Below, piece by piece: positions 32,475 to 44,218 of a stretch of DNA of 64,000 nt. The stretch covers positions 9,404,501-9,468,500 of the forward strand of contig NC_056423.1 of the NCBI RefSeq assembly GCF_905147365.1, given 5' to 3'. Position 1 is the stretch's first letter. The number at the start of each line of letters is the position of its first letter. The DNA is from Aricia agestis (Eukaryota > Arthropoda > Insecta > Lepidoptera > Lycaenidae). The notes beneath the pieces were generated by a model. That model searched no databases. It was not told the origin of the DNA and saw only the letters and a program-made list of their open reading frames with translations. Both the position numbers and the translations under genes were made by a program.

Positions 32475-33449
32475 GGATACGTAAAAAGATAGGGTTTAGT
32501 GCGCCACATACTGTCTTACACAGTTGTTCATATTGACAAATCACAGGTCATACTCCAATATTTTCTTATTTTTTAGCTTTCTGTATCGTAATTAGATTAT
32601 TTTGACATGTTTTCTTCATTCGTACTTGTACATTTATTAATACGATATGCAATCATATCCTATTGAGAAGTAATTAGTATTTGTGAGTGGTGATATTCCA
32701 CAATGGACGTACACGTACAGGTTCGGAGTTATTGACAGGGGCATCCATCATGCGGCAGACAGTTGTAATTATACCGGGAACCTCCGTATTGCTGTACAAT
32801 GTAGATTAATACCTGATCATCACCATCATTATCAGAATAGGGCAGAATAGGGATGCGATTTTTTTGTGTTTATTTTAAAGAACTCCATGTAGAATAGACC
32901 ACAAGTATATTAAAAAAATTAAAACACTGGAATTTACTGCAAAAAATGGGGTTTAAAATTGACAATTTAAATGTTGACGCCAAAACGGATCTAATCTGTA
33001 TGACGTCACTACCGTTTGACAATTATTGACAATGGCATCACTTGATCGTTCCATTTAGCGTTAAAAATGATCAAAACGCTTAAAATAAGAGGGATTTTGA
33101 GCGTTTTGATCGTTTTAGCGCTAAATGGAACGCGGGGATAGCAGGTGTGACGTGACTGAACGCTGGTTGGTGTTTTGAAATCCGTTCAGTTTCAAGTTAC
33201 TTTAAATTCGTAATTTTTGTAGAAAAACAATATTATATAAAATATTAACCTTGCAGTGGCCATTCTTTTATATTTTTTAACATTTTAATAGCAAAATTTT
33301 CATAAATATATTTGCATGTTCCCTATTATCTGTTTATGTACACTGTATAATATACTAGCCCCAAAGTCCTTAGTACAAAAGAATCAACAAGCACGTATGT
33401 CGTATGGCGACGCCGCGCGCCGGGCAAATCTGTATAGTTTCACCAATTA
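32475..33449. other. No recognisable gene
   Basis: AT-rich. At about 33040-33130 GATCGTTCCATTTAGCG / CGCTAAATGGAACG are inverted around TGATCAAAACGCTTAAAAT, suggesting a small hairpin element. Confidence 0.4.
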
Positions 33450-34107
33450 GGCTGCGTTTCCACCAGAGATGTGTTGCGAGGAATGTGTTTTTAAGATCCA
33501 ATGATATTGTACTTATACAGATATGTTACGTCCATACTATTTTCCGGCTTAAATCTATTCCGAACAATTTTCAAATTCAAAATTGCAGACATTGACAAAT
33601 TTGACAGATGAGTGAAACAAAAGATACGAAAAACCATTTACGTAAAAGAGACAGTTCTATTTTTAAACGTCGAATCGTATCGCTGTTCTCTTTCTTCGCC
33701 TGAGCTATGACGAAAATTCGATTTTTTCCAGATTGTTCGAAAAAATAATTGAAAATGTAAGTAATCGAGGTATTTATTGCAATCAAGACATGTGGTAAGA
33801 GATTTCATGTGTTTTGTTTACTTTCGGGTCATAATTGGTACATTTTCGATACACGCACGACGTCATTTTCAATTTATTTAGGTAAGACAAGACGCGGCAC
33901 GTTCGTGACTGCGCTCGATGCAGACTAAACAACAGACGGCCCAATTGGGCCGTATTTGAAGCTTCACAAAGCGCGCGGTAGTAACATATCTGGTTTGAGT
34001 ATTTCATCATTGTTAAGATCCAATAGAATCACTACACGTCAATGAAGCGATTCTATTGGTTCTCGAAAACACATTCCTCGCAACACATCTCTGGTGGAAT
34101 TGTAGCC
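33450..34107. mobile_element. PIF/Harbinger-like MITE, TTA target duplication
   Basis: Ends GGCTGCGTTTCCACCAGAGA and TCTCTGGTGGAATTGTAGCC, continuing inward as TGTGTTGCGAGGAATGTGTTTT and its complement (about 42 bp). TTA flanks both sides (33447-33449, 34108-34110). 658 bp with no transposase. Confidence 0.8.
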
Positions 34108-34110
34108 TTA

Positions 34111-34914
34111 TTATGTCGTTTTTAACCCTAAAACTGACGGGTGTTTCTCTGTGTATCTCTGTGGTATGGTTACGTCCAAACTAGTGAGCCAATTTTGATG
34201 TAGTTTCTTTTGTTTGAATTGCACATGTTCTTAAAGTTTATCATCATCAACTAGATCACTGCTGGAAAAAAATGTTTTTTTTCTTATTTCATAATTTGCA
34301 CTGACCTGCATTATACAAGTACGCTGGACTGATGATACCCTTTGAAATGACAGCTATTTTTTGTGCCTATTTGAAGCGGAATCAGCTCCCCCATTATTAG
34401 GGATAGGAACTAAATTTGACGTAAAAATGACGTTTGAAAGTCGCCATCATATCGCCATATTGGCGCTGATAGCAGTAGTGGGAGTATTTGGAACTAATAC
34501 TAGTCATGTACAACTGTCTTTTCTATTATCGATGAAATGTTTCCAGATTCAGATAATGTCGACCATTAGGACAAAAATATTAAATTGAATAATATAATCG
34601 CTACATATTTTTTTTAAAGATTACAGACTTCCTCTCCGTAATTAAGATAGGCGTAATAAATTAACAACGATTTCATACGTAGATAACGTGAAGTAGCAGT
34701 ACCTATCTATAATCCATTTATTTTTAGCAGTTAGCACTACGAAAAACTAAAAACAAAACTGAAGATAAGCTTCTAACGAAAACTTTGTTGTATTGTATTT
34801 TCTAATTTCATTTCTAATATTATCAAAGTAGTGCTACAGTGTATCGTATTACAGCTGAACAAAGCTGAATAAGTGTTCTGTGTGATTAGACCCTAACTAA
34901 TCTCATCATATTAT
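34111..34914. other. Unassigned; fragment of a dispersed repeat at about 34305-34520
   Basis: TTATACAAGTACGCTGGACT, TTTGAAGCGGAATCAGC and GCCATATTGGCGCTGATAGC recur in pieces at 40571-40707 and 49606-49800, so part of this is a diverged MITE-type repeat. No gene. Confidence 0.4.
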
Positions 34915-35182
34915 TCATATTATATTATAAAGCGGAAAAGTTTGTTTGTTTGAACGCTCTAATCTCAGGAACTGCTGGTCCAATTTGAACAATTATTTTA
35001 GTGTTAGACAGCCCATTTTATATATTTTATCACGCTGAGACTAATAGAAGCTAAGAAATAGAGGAAAATGTGGAAAAGGCGGGGGAATGTATAACGTGAA
35101 GGATTATATAGGCTATTCTTTGTGGGCCAATTTGTCTGTGTAATTAGATATTTACGTGGGAGAAGCCGCGCGGAAAGTCTAG
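34915..35182 (+). mobile_element. Non-autonomous Helitron-like element (GCGGAAAAGTTTGTTTG family)
   Basis: Starts TCATATTATATTATAAAGCG, holds CTAATCTCAGGAACTGCTGG and GTTAGACAGCCCATTTTATA, and ends AAGCCGCGCGGAAAGTCTAG. A GC hairpin precedes the CTAG. Confidence 0.65.
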
Positions 35183-35744
35183 TAATAATATAAAAGTTCC
35201 TTATTTGTTTATGGAACCAGCAAGCCAATTTTTATCGATTTACTTTATCTCATTTGATTTTCGTCATTTTGGCGCTGATTGCAGAAGTGCGAGGGAAATT
35301 AACTAATTGGATAATGCGATCCATAAATAAATATGGAACGTATGAATACATTTTTTATTGGGGTGGAGTAGGTAAGGTATTTATAAATAATAAAAATATA
35401 TGTGCGATACTTTAACATTATATTTTATTAGTTACCGTTACACAGTTACAGTCTGTCAAGAAAGAGTAGAAGCTGAAATAAATTTTCCAAACAAAATCAC
35501 GATCAAATGGTAGTTTTGCGCCTTGTATTTTCACAGAGAACGTTTGTACACTTCAAATAGTAACGGAAAGCGGTAGTAGCAATTTTCGGACGCCAACTAG
35601 GCTTTTTAATTTTTTTCAACCATAATTCCAGTCTTCCTTCGTCAGACGGAAACCTGTCAATTATTTTAAGAGCATAATATGTATTTGATAATAAAAATCG
35701 GTTATCAGAGATTTCAATACAATTATTATAGATATCGATAAGTT

Positions 35745-36082
35745 TGTAAATAAAACACCAAATCACACCAATTACTTAGTTTATTAATCACAAGGTACTT
35801 CCATTAGTTAATTAGTTTTGCTAAATCAGCACTTATAGTATTCAGTTTTATATTTAAAACACTGAATACAACTTCTAAATAATTATGACCACTAGAAGTC
35901 TAGAGCACTGCACAAGTGAACACTTTGGCGATACCGATGAGACTGCCTCGAGCTCTCCAACGTAGTAACCACGAAACAGGAGGGGATGCACCGGTGTGAA
36001 GTTGGGCGCACTTTGAGTGGTAGGGAGAACGGCACTAGTTTCATGCTCGCTAACTTCAAGTTGTTTTTGCTCAGCGCCAACA
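35745..36082 (-). repeat. 3' LTR of the young gypsy element
   Basis: Same sequence as 39836-40173. A polypurine-type stretch CAGCAGGAGGGCCGGA (minus strand) lies directly before it. Confidence 0.92.
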
Positions 36083-36569
36083 TCCGGCCCTCCTGCTGGT
36101 GGCTGTCCTCAGACACATCTCCATTAACACCTATTTCTGTGAACAACATGTAAATTTAACTATTGAGATAAATACAAATAAAGAAGTAGTATCAGTAACG
36201 TTGGTTTACAATGAATCGATATGTCCATCCGACAAGTGTCAAGTTCTAGTGTGTCTGAGCTTAAATGTCAACACCACAATTTCGCATGATCCAGAGTCAC
36301 AAGCTCCACATACAGAAAAAGGGCTTCTCTGAATACAAGTTGTGAATGCTCCAGAGTCACAGGCTCCACAATCACAACAGGATTCTTATTGACAGTTAAC
36401 TCAGTCACACCACCTCCACTAATACAAACTACCAGACTCAAAGTCCCGTTTGTATTTTTTTAGGAATAGCACATATCAGAATCATTGTCATATTGAAATC
36501 ACAAATAATTTCATGAACAAAAGCTACTCTTTTTTCGCCAACATCTGACCAAAAATTAAAATAAAACAC
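36083..36569 (-). other. 3' untranslated region of the gypsy element with polypurine tract
   Basis: Between the pol stop and the 3' LTR. It contains a short internal direct repeat (CCAGAGTCACAAGCTCCACA / CCAGAGTCACAGGCTCCACA on the + strand at about 36292 and 36351). No extra ORF like the one in the first gypsy element is visible. Confidence 0.6.
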
Positions 36570-39500
36570 TTACTCATTATCCCAATTATCAATATTAATC
36601 CATGGCTTCATATTTTCTACACAAGTAATACCTGTATATTTCTTATTAGTTCTTTGGCTTCCTGTAACATCAGTAACACGATAACGATCTTTGCCAAGAA
36701 TTTTTGAAACTTTAAAAGGTCCTTTGAAGATAGGTAATAACTTAGTACTCCGTCCATCGTTTTGCTGTGATGGAATTTTTATTAAAACCAAATCTCCAAT
36801 TAGATATTTCCTTGCAGTGGTTCTTTTTGCATCGAAATGCTGTTTCTGGTACTCTGCACTAGATTTAATTCTGGCATCGATTTCTTCCCTTAAATTTGTA
36901 ACATCAATCAAGTCTTCATGCTCTGGTAGGTATTTATCGCTTTCCATTCTCAGCCTATACCCAAAAAATGCCTCACTCGGTACAGCTTTAATAGTTTTTT
37001 GTAAAGTACTGTTAATACCTTGTTGCAGTGTTGTAAGTACTTCATCCCAACGATTGTATTCATTATCGGCTCCTAAAGCCCGCAAAGCTTCTAGAATGGT
37101 CTTATTGTATCGTTCAGCCTGGCCATTTGATCTCGGCATGCCCGTAGCAATTGTGTGATTTCGAATATTTCTCTCTTGACAGAAAGAGACAAATGCTTTT
37201 GATGTGAAAGCCGTGCCCGCATCAGTTACCAACCGCTTCGGGTTTCCGAAAATTTTAAATAGGCTTTCTAGTTCTTTCAGTACTGATTCAGTGCGGGTAT
37301 CAGGTACAGCAAATATGAACGCAAATTTAGTGAACGCATCTACTAGTACCAGAATATGACAATTACCTTTTACTGATTTGACAAATGGCCCTAAGTGATC
37401 CACATGCAAAGTATGGAAAGGACGCGCATATTTAGGTATAGGGTAAAGCTCACCTTCTTTTTTACCAGATTTACTTTTATTATATAAACAATTTAGGCAG
37501 TTATTTATATATTTGGTAACGATTCTTTTCATATGAGAAAACCAATACGACAATCTAATTCTTTCCAAAGTCTTGTCCAACGCGAAATGTCCAATATCGT
37601 CATGGTTATACTTAATGACTTGCCAAATGCAATTTTTAGGTACTACCCAACGGCGTCCGAATTGAGTGCGTCTGTAAAGTTTGTTACATAGAACTTCGTA
37701 CTCATTAAAAATTTGCTTATTAAGCTCGGCATCTCCTGACAATATAATATCGCGGATTTTACAAAGCTCTACATCTTGTTCCTGAACACTTAAAAGCCAA
37801 TCTTCTTCATTAATTGACATAATAGGTCGTGCTTCATTAACGCATTCAGTAGGGTTTCTAGACAATGCATCCACGTGTTGCATTCTTTCACCGGGCCTAT
37901 GAATTATTTCAAAAGAAAATTCCTGAATTTGGAGTACCCATCGAGCTATTTTAGGTATTATCTCTTTTTTAATCAATGCGTACCTTACCGCGTTACAATC
38001 AGTAAATATTTTAAAATTTGAACCTAACAGATAGAGCTTGAATTTTTGTAAAGAGGCTACGATTGCCAAAAGTTCTAATTCAAAAGAATGCAATTTTTTT
38101 TCGTCTTCAGTAGTCTGCCTACTATAATAATATACTGGCCTCTCAACACCGTTTTCATGAGTTTGTACTAAGATACCGGCAATACCATCTCTACTAGCAT
38201 CCGTATATAATATACTCTGTTTTTGGGGATCAAATATTGCTAAAATAGAATCATTTGTCAAAGCATTTTTTAAAACTTGGACAGTTTTGTCGTGTTCGTC
38301 GGTCCAGCGCCAATTCTGACCCTTTTTTAAAAGTTTTGTCAAAGGAGACGAGAGAATCGCGCAATTTTTTATGAATTTGCGGAAATAATTGACTAGTCCT
38401 AAAAATTGACGCAACTGATGGACAGTTTTAGGTGTTGGAAAATCTTTTATCGATTTAACTTTTTCTGGTGTAGGCTTAATGCCACTGTTATTAACAACAT
38501 AACCAAGAAATGTAATTTCTTTTTGCAAGAAAAAACATTTCTTTAAATTTAAAGTCAATCCATGCTGTACAAAAATATTTAACACCTTTTTTAAAACAGA
38601 TAAATTTTCTTCAGCTGTTTTAGTGGCAATAAGGACATCGTCTAATTTTAAATCCGCTACAACGTACTCGTTAACTGAGGAAACTGAAGTATTAGAAAAA
38701 CCCTGCAAATTAATTAACTGAGGCAAAGTATGCTTTTCAAGGTTAAATTTATCTACTACATGGGCAGAGATAAGTGAACAATCGCTTCCCATGTCTATGA
38801 AAACTTCTTGAGAATTGTTATTGATAGAAGCTATTTTAATGAATTTTTCTTTCAATTGAGAACTTGAAACAGACTTAACTTCTTCTGTTTTCTCAGTTTT
38901 CGTTGGTGGTACGGTTGCCTTCTTATGATACCAATTGTTTTCTAAATGACCCTTTTTCCCACAAATGGTACATTCGCGAGTGCAATCAATTTTTTTGTGA
39001 TTACCGCCGCAAACGTAACAGCTAATTGGCTTATTTGTCTTAGTTGATGTCAACGTATTATTTAAATTATTCCGATTTTTATTTCTATCGATTAACGGTT
39101 TAGGATTGCTAATATTAGAACTGTGGGCTTTCGGCTCCGAAAAATTAGCCTTATTAATTTCGTACACGCGACCGTGTAAAAATGACGCGAGCTGATTACA
39201 CGTTTTAATATTACCGGCTTCTACCGACGCACTCAAATTAGGATCACCTATATTTCCAATTATAATCGAGATTATATCAAATTCGGTAAATTTAAGGTTT
39301 AAGCGATCAATTCTAGCTTTTTGTTCAAAACAAAACTCGTAAAGACTCTGGAAATGATTAGGCTTTTTCTCTGTTATTTCTTTTAACAAAGTAAACATGT
39401 TTCTTTGTATTTGAAAAGTTTCTAATAGTTTTTTACGCCAGACAGCCCAAGACCAGCCTGCCCAGCTGCAATCGTTTTTCAAAAAAGAATCGTACCAAAT

Positions 39501-39806
39501 TTTTGCTGTACCTTTCAATTTATTTAAAGCTTGGAAAATAACCGTTTCATCTTGCCATTTAAACGTCTTTGCATGTAAATTTACAATTTCAAGCCAATTG
39601 TCTATCCTGTCATTCAAGGGATCAAACTCTGGTACCATCGCATTCAAAGCTAAATTTGTGTAGTCACTTACTTGCTTTTCTCTTTGTACCTTTTTCTTTG
39701 GGCGGGGCGGCGTTCCTGGAGAGCTGCTCGAACTTGAGCTACTCGATGAACGTTTTCGCTTCCGTTTCTCGGACCTCTTATTTTTCTAGCGAGATTTTCG
39801 GCCCAT
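36570..39806 (-). pseudogene. gag-pol: gypsy gag-pol in a single frame; stop near N-terminus, RT core deleted
   Basis: The likely start is ATG at 39806, but codon 7 is TAG (39788-39786). After it the frame stays open to 36570. A Lys/Arg/Ser-rich leader precedes Gag. Numbering from the Leu-Asn-Ala-Met block at 39647: zinc knuckle 1 is C210-C213-H217-C222; knuckle 2 has C226, C229 and H234, but Trp239 where the last Cys belongs. The protease motif reads DMGSD (285-289) instead of DTG/DSG. At about 335 the protease tail VVADLKL runs straight into DDVLIATKTAEEN, so everything from the end of protease to the RT YxDD box is gone, in frame. RT thumb, RNase H (YTDAS, D483; IFTD, D550) and integrase (H682, H687, C717, C720; D750, D809, E845) remain. 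Confidence 0.88.
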
Positions 39807-39835
39807 TTTACACGTAGGCTCACGACCACTTCTGA

Positions 39836-40173
39836 TGTAAATAAAACACCAAATCACACCAATTACTTAGTTTATTAATCACAAGGTACTTCCATTAGTT
39901 AATTAGTTTTGCTAAATCAGCACTTATAGTATTCAGTTTTATATTTAAAACACTGAATACAACTTCTAAATAATTATGACCACTAGAAGTCTAGAGCACT
40001 GCACAAGTGAACACTTTGGCGATACCGATGAGACTGCCTCGAGCTCTCCAACGTAGTAACCACGAAACAGGAGGGGATGCACCGGTGTGAAGTTGGGCGC
40101 ACTTTGAGTGGTAGGGAGAACGGCACTAGTTTCATGCTCGCTAACTTCAAGTTGTTTTTGCTCAGCGCCAACA
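39836..40173 (-). repeat. 5' LTR of the young gypsy element
   Basis: 338 bp, identical to the 3' LTR. On the minus strand it runs TGTTGGCGCTGAGC ... TTTATTTACA. The bases after it (TCAGAAGTGGTCGTGAGCC, 39835 downward) should include the primer site. Confidence 0.92.
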
Positions 40174-40570
40174 AGTTTTATCGACAGAAAACTCCAGCAC
40201 TATTGAATTTTATTGTTTATCAAAAATCGGTAAAACAAACGTAAATATGTGGTGAATACGGTATAATAAGATTAGTGCCACATTTAAATTATCCTATATT
40301 ATTAATAAAAGTTTAATATCGTAGAAATGAGCTGTTAAAATCACTTACTTGTGAAATGTAACCCCACATCCCTTTTTGTACCGTGTTTTACATAACATAC
40401 ACCCTTTCATAGTTTAACTATGAACTACCACCACTTACATATATATTATATATATATATATATATTACTTAATCGCGTAAAACCTTTTAAAACACTTTAA
40501 AAACACGAAAACAATTCGAACGATTAAGCCATAGAGAATTAAAATAAATACATGGTTACCAATGGTTATG

Positions 40571-40738
40571 TCAAATTTAGTTCTCGGTTCTAATAATGGG
40601 GGCGCTGATTCCACTTCAAATGGCACAAAAAAAAAGTGGGTATCATAGATTCAGCGTACTTGTATAATGGAGATTATACAAGTACGCTGAATCTATGATA
40701 CCCACTTTATATCTGAAGATTTTAAAATCTTCAGATAT
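40571..40738. repeat. Dispersed repeat fragment with two adjacent palindromes
   Basis: TAATGGGGGCGCTGATTCC at 40594 relates to 34361 and 49620. At 40637-40707 the arms GTGGGTATCATAGATTCAGC and GCTGAATCTATGATACCCAC are perfect, 32 bp each, around a 6-7 base loop. Immediately after, 40710-40738 is a second perfect palindrome (ATATCTGAAGATTTT / AAAATCTTCAGATAT). Confidence 0.8.
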
Positions 40739-41229
40739 ATCACATTTGTTATATAATTTGGTTGATAAAAATGTCACGTCTCGAACCGTAATTTTGTTTA
40801 CGGCGGGCAAAGCCGTACTGTCGTGTTTTTACGTGTGTTTTGACGACACCAATTCCGTCAGCAATAACTCGGCCCGCTGATGCTGAATTATAAATTGGAA
40901 ACTGCGCTGTAACACATGAAATTTGGGGCGGAAGTTCCAAAAATACTTTTTTAATTTTTTTAAAGGTTTTATTTAGTCTATGCTGCCCTGCTGGGGAAAA
41001 GTCTCCCTTAGACTATACTAAAACATAATCTTTCTGCACTTTCTCGCTATAATCACTAATTAATAAGACTTTAAAAATACACGACCGGTTTTGATTAAAA
41101 CCATTCATCGGGTGTTTTTACTATAAGTACTTTATTTTAAGATGGCTTTTTAATTAAATAGCCAGATTGCTATCATATTCTTGTATTTTTCTTTGCAGCG
41201 TCTAAGCTACTGATAATAATATCTATTAA
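40739..41229. other. No recognisable gene
   Basis: AT-rich, nothing assigned except a possible MITE piece around GGCGGGCAAAGCCGTACTG at 40802. Confidence 0.35.
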
Positions 41230-41430
41230 TTCCCTTCCCTATCCTCCCCTATTCCCTTCCCTTCCCATCCCTACCCTCCCCTATTACCCTATTCCCTCTT
41301 AAAAGGCCGGCAACGCACCTACAGCTCTTCTGATGCTGCGAGTGTCCATGGGCGACGGAAGTTACTTTCCATTAGGTGACCCGTTTGCTCGTTTGCCCCC
41401 TTCTTTCATAAAAATAAAAAAAAAAAAACA
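41230..41430 (+). mobile_element. 5'-truncated SIDE copy
   Basis: Begins inside the CCCTTCCC/TACCCTCCCC tract and continues with TTAAAAGGCCGGCAACGC to CCCCCTTCTTTCATAAA and an A-rich tail. Confidence 0.8.
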
Positions 41431-42150
41431 AATTTTTGTGTTTCTTTTGTCCAACAAAATTTCTAATATCTGATATTACGTAAGCAGGGGTACTCCTGAA
41501 CCTTTTCGGTTGTATCAAATCGAGCGTTCCTGATTAATCTTACGTCAATCTCTTTGGGGTGAGTGTCAGTAATGAGGCGGAACAATGTTTGCCGGGCCCT
41601 GATGGAGGTCGGGGTCAACGATGGGTTGAACTTGTTGTTTTCCGATTTTGATTAAAATACTTGTCAACAGTTTGTACAGACCGATAATCTTAGGATTTTG
41701 ACGGTCTAAAGCGTGTCACAGACAGAGCAGGTAATGTATATTACATCCCGGGATGTATATTTACATTATATTAATGTATCACACACACAACAGGTAATGT
41801 AATGTAATGTATCTTTCGCTACATTTCAATGGTAGCCGCCCCGCTTGACGCACATTTCAGCTGCTAAAGTGTTATACAGGCTGTTCTTATATTTTTAAAT
41901 CATAATACTATGGACCCTTCGAGTTACTTGATATTAGATTTACTAGATAGTTTATCAGAAGATGATTCGGATTGTGATTTTGATGTACGCAAAATGTTAC
42001 AATATGTGCTCATAACAGAATGTGAATTGAAGATATTTGATTAAAAATGAAGGCTCTGGGGAACAGACTGCCTGCAGTGCCTGCTGTGAAGTGCTGTGCT
42101 GAGGTGGTAACACCGTGTGTCTCTGTCTATCATCTATACATATTATTATA
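41431..42150. other. No recognisable gene
   Basis: CAGACAGAGCAGGTAATGTA at 41720 and its inverted near-copy GTAATGTAAAGATGTATAC-type sequence at about 43650 (ACATTACCTGCTCTGTGTG) frame the 41.7-43.7 kb interval, which suggests an older inverted-end element broken up by the Helitrons between them. Confidence 0.35.
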
Positions 42151-42153
42151 AAA

Positions 42154-42543
42154 TTAGCTGTCCCGGCAAAAGTTGTTTTGCCATTTAAAGTATTTCTACT
42201 TTATCAGTTAATACAAAATCTTACCCCCTTTTTTATCCCCTAAGGGGGGGGGGGGAATTTTATACACCAGATGTTAAGTTGGAAAACACAGTTAATAACA
42301 TGAAGTAACTCCATTAAAGAAAAAAGTTTGATACAAAACTTGACCCCCTCTTTTGTCTCCCTAGAGAGGTGGAGAGGGGGGGGGGATTTATCCACCATAT
42401 TTTAAATTGGAAGAAGACAAATATATCTGCGAAAACCACATTCAAATCGGATCAGTAGTTTTCTTGTGATGCTGGAACAAACATACAGACATACAGACAA
42501 AAAAATAACCACAGTTTTGGCTTCTATAGCGATGTAGTGACAC
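42154..42543 (-). mobile_element. Non-autonomous Helitron-like element (AACTTTTGCCGGGACAGCTA family)
   Basis: Minus-strand end: hairpin GGCAAAACAACTTTTGCC then GGGACAGCTAA at 42157-42154. The interior has two diverged C/G-run units (TTGACCCCCTCTTTT and CCCCCTTTTTTATCCCC) and ACATACAGACATACAGACA. The 5' end is uncertain. Relative: 60312-60629. Confidence 0.6.
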
Positions 42544-42639
42544 CCCCCGCTTATTATTTTTTGAATATCTCTAAGGGCGCATTTTCATTAGTCGTTAACT
42601 CGTACGGTATACAGCATACGGGGAGTCTATACTCTATGA

Positions 42640-42812
42640 CAACGAATGGCGCATGTCTATTATAATTGGTCGTGGCATGATCTCCCACACCCCGCATGCG
42701 ACATGTGAAAATGCGCCAGCACGTGAAGGATCATATGCTATCGATTTTAATCATTTTTTCAGTGGCTATATATTTTATACCCGTGCAACTCCGCGCCGGG
42801 GCGGGTCGCTAG
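42640..42812 (+). mobile_element. Helitron-like 3' end (GC-rich hairpin family)
   Basis: TTTTTCAGTGGCTATATATT then CCGCGCCGGGGCGGGTCGCTAG at 42791-42812, matching the minus-strand 3' end at 6899. The 5' boundary is not identified. Confidence 0.5.
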
Positions 42813-42907
42813 TACATAATAATAATATAATCACAGAATTTTTTGAACACCCTATGAAGAGAAGAGATGTATCGTAATATACAGAAATACATTGAGATGT
42901 ATCAAAA

Positions 42908-43520
42908 TCTATACTTATAAAATTACATGTCCTGACTGACTGACTGATTCATCATCTCTGAGCAAAAACTGTTAAAGTTACAGCCACGAAATTTGGTGAG
43001 AAGGGTTGTTTTATTAAGCAGGCACCCACTAAGGAAGGAATTGTGAAAATTTTACCCCGAAGGGGGTGAAATAGGGGTTGAAAGTTTGAATGAAAGTCCG
43101 TCATTTCTTGAGTTAGAAACATGAAAGTTTATTTTTGAGTTACTGATTAAAAATTAATGGATACGTATTTAAGCGTTTTTGGAAATTCTACCCCCAAGGG
43201 GGTGAAATTGGGGTTGAAACTTTGAATGAAAGTCCGTCATTTCTTGAGTTAGAAACATGAAACTTTGTTTTTGTGCTACTGCTTAAAAATGAATGGATAC
43301 GTATATATGCGTTTCTGGTAATTCTACCGCCAAGGGGGTGAAATTCCGTCATTTCTTAAATTAGAAACATGAAAGTTTATTGACGTTTGCGTTTGACGTT
43401 TGCTTAAATAGGGTCCCGTTTTTACCCTTTGTATAAGGAACCACAAAAAGGGGAAAACTATCCATCTTTGTTATTAAGTATAACTTTGTTAACGCGGACG
43501 AAGTCGCGGGCAACAGCTAG
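42908..43520 (+). mobile_element. Non-autonomous Helitron-like element with three tandem units
   Basis: Starts TCTATACTTATAAAATTACA, has CTGACTGACTGACTG, three units marked by TTAGAAACATGAAA (43120, 43256, 43368), and ends GCGGACGAAGTCGCGGGCAA plus CAGCTAG at 43520. The same family at 13372-14284 has five units. Confidence 0.75.
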
Positions 43521-44218
43521 TGTAAATATGTATTTTCATATAGCTCGGTATCTTAAGATACGAAGATGTAATACATTATAGCTGCTGTGTGTGGTCTCCT
43601 GACGATTTCTATAGAAAGATGTATTGAGATGTATCGAGATGTATCATCTGTGTATACATCTTTACATTACCTGCTCTGTGTGTGACAAGCTGTGAAATCG
43701 ATATGAAATAAATGAATATAGTTAGGAATCCAACACAACCACACAGACTACTGAGTATAAGTTGATCATGTTGTAATCAAATATGAGATATTGCACAAAA
43801 CTTTTTGTTCCGAAAGTAGTTTATTGGGGAACCGTACATTTTTATTTAGCATACCTACTTTTATATTTTGACACACTCCCATGACTAATTTAACAGTTGT
43901 CTATCAAATGATAGTGGCAGCAGTGATTTTACAATCCTGTAAGGATGTATTGGGCACCGGCGGAATTTGAAACCTCCAAATCCACTGAAATGAATAGTTT
44001 TCTATTTGTAGAAAATACGAATTTAATTAAAGCTGAAATGTTGTAGCGAAATATTCAGTTATCAATTAATATAAATTGAATAAAATTGCTCATTTATTCC
44101 ATTGAATTGTTTATTAATATATATGAAATTCGGTTATGAAAATATTATGGTTCATCTATTTAAAACCCGACCTCGACTTTTTAAAAGAAGTAGAAGAAGC
44201 GATTACGTACTCGTAGCT
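43521..44218. other. No recognisable gene
   Basis: AT-rich, unassigned. Confidence 0.35.

Larger units (their letters stand above)
35745..40173 (-). mobile_element. Young Ty3/gypsy LTR retrotransposon with RT-deleted gag-pol
   Basis: Two LTRs of 338 bp (35745-36082, 39836-40173) read identically base for base, each TG...CA. A 4-bp target duplication AGTT flanks the element (35741-35744, 40174-40177). It reads on the minus strand. The interior is one long gag-pol frame with a nonsense codon near the start and a deleted RT core. It lies inside the host intron, in antisense. LTR identity indicates a very recent insertion. Confidence 0.92.

Noticed and set aside
35892..36149. ORF in the LTR, repeated at 39983-40174
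   Set aside because: Its identity in two places comes from LTR identity, not from gene duplication; there are no coding features.
36691..37158. 155-codon plus-strand ORF
   Set aside because: Antisense shadow of the second gypsy element's integrase region.
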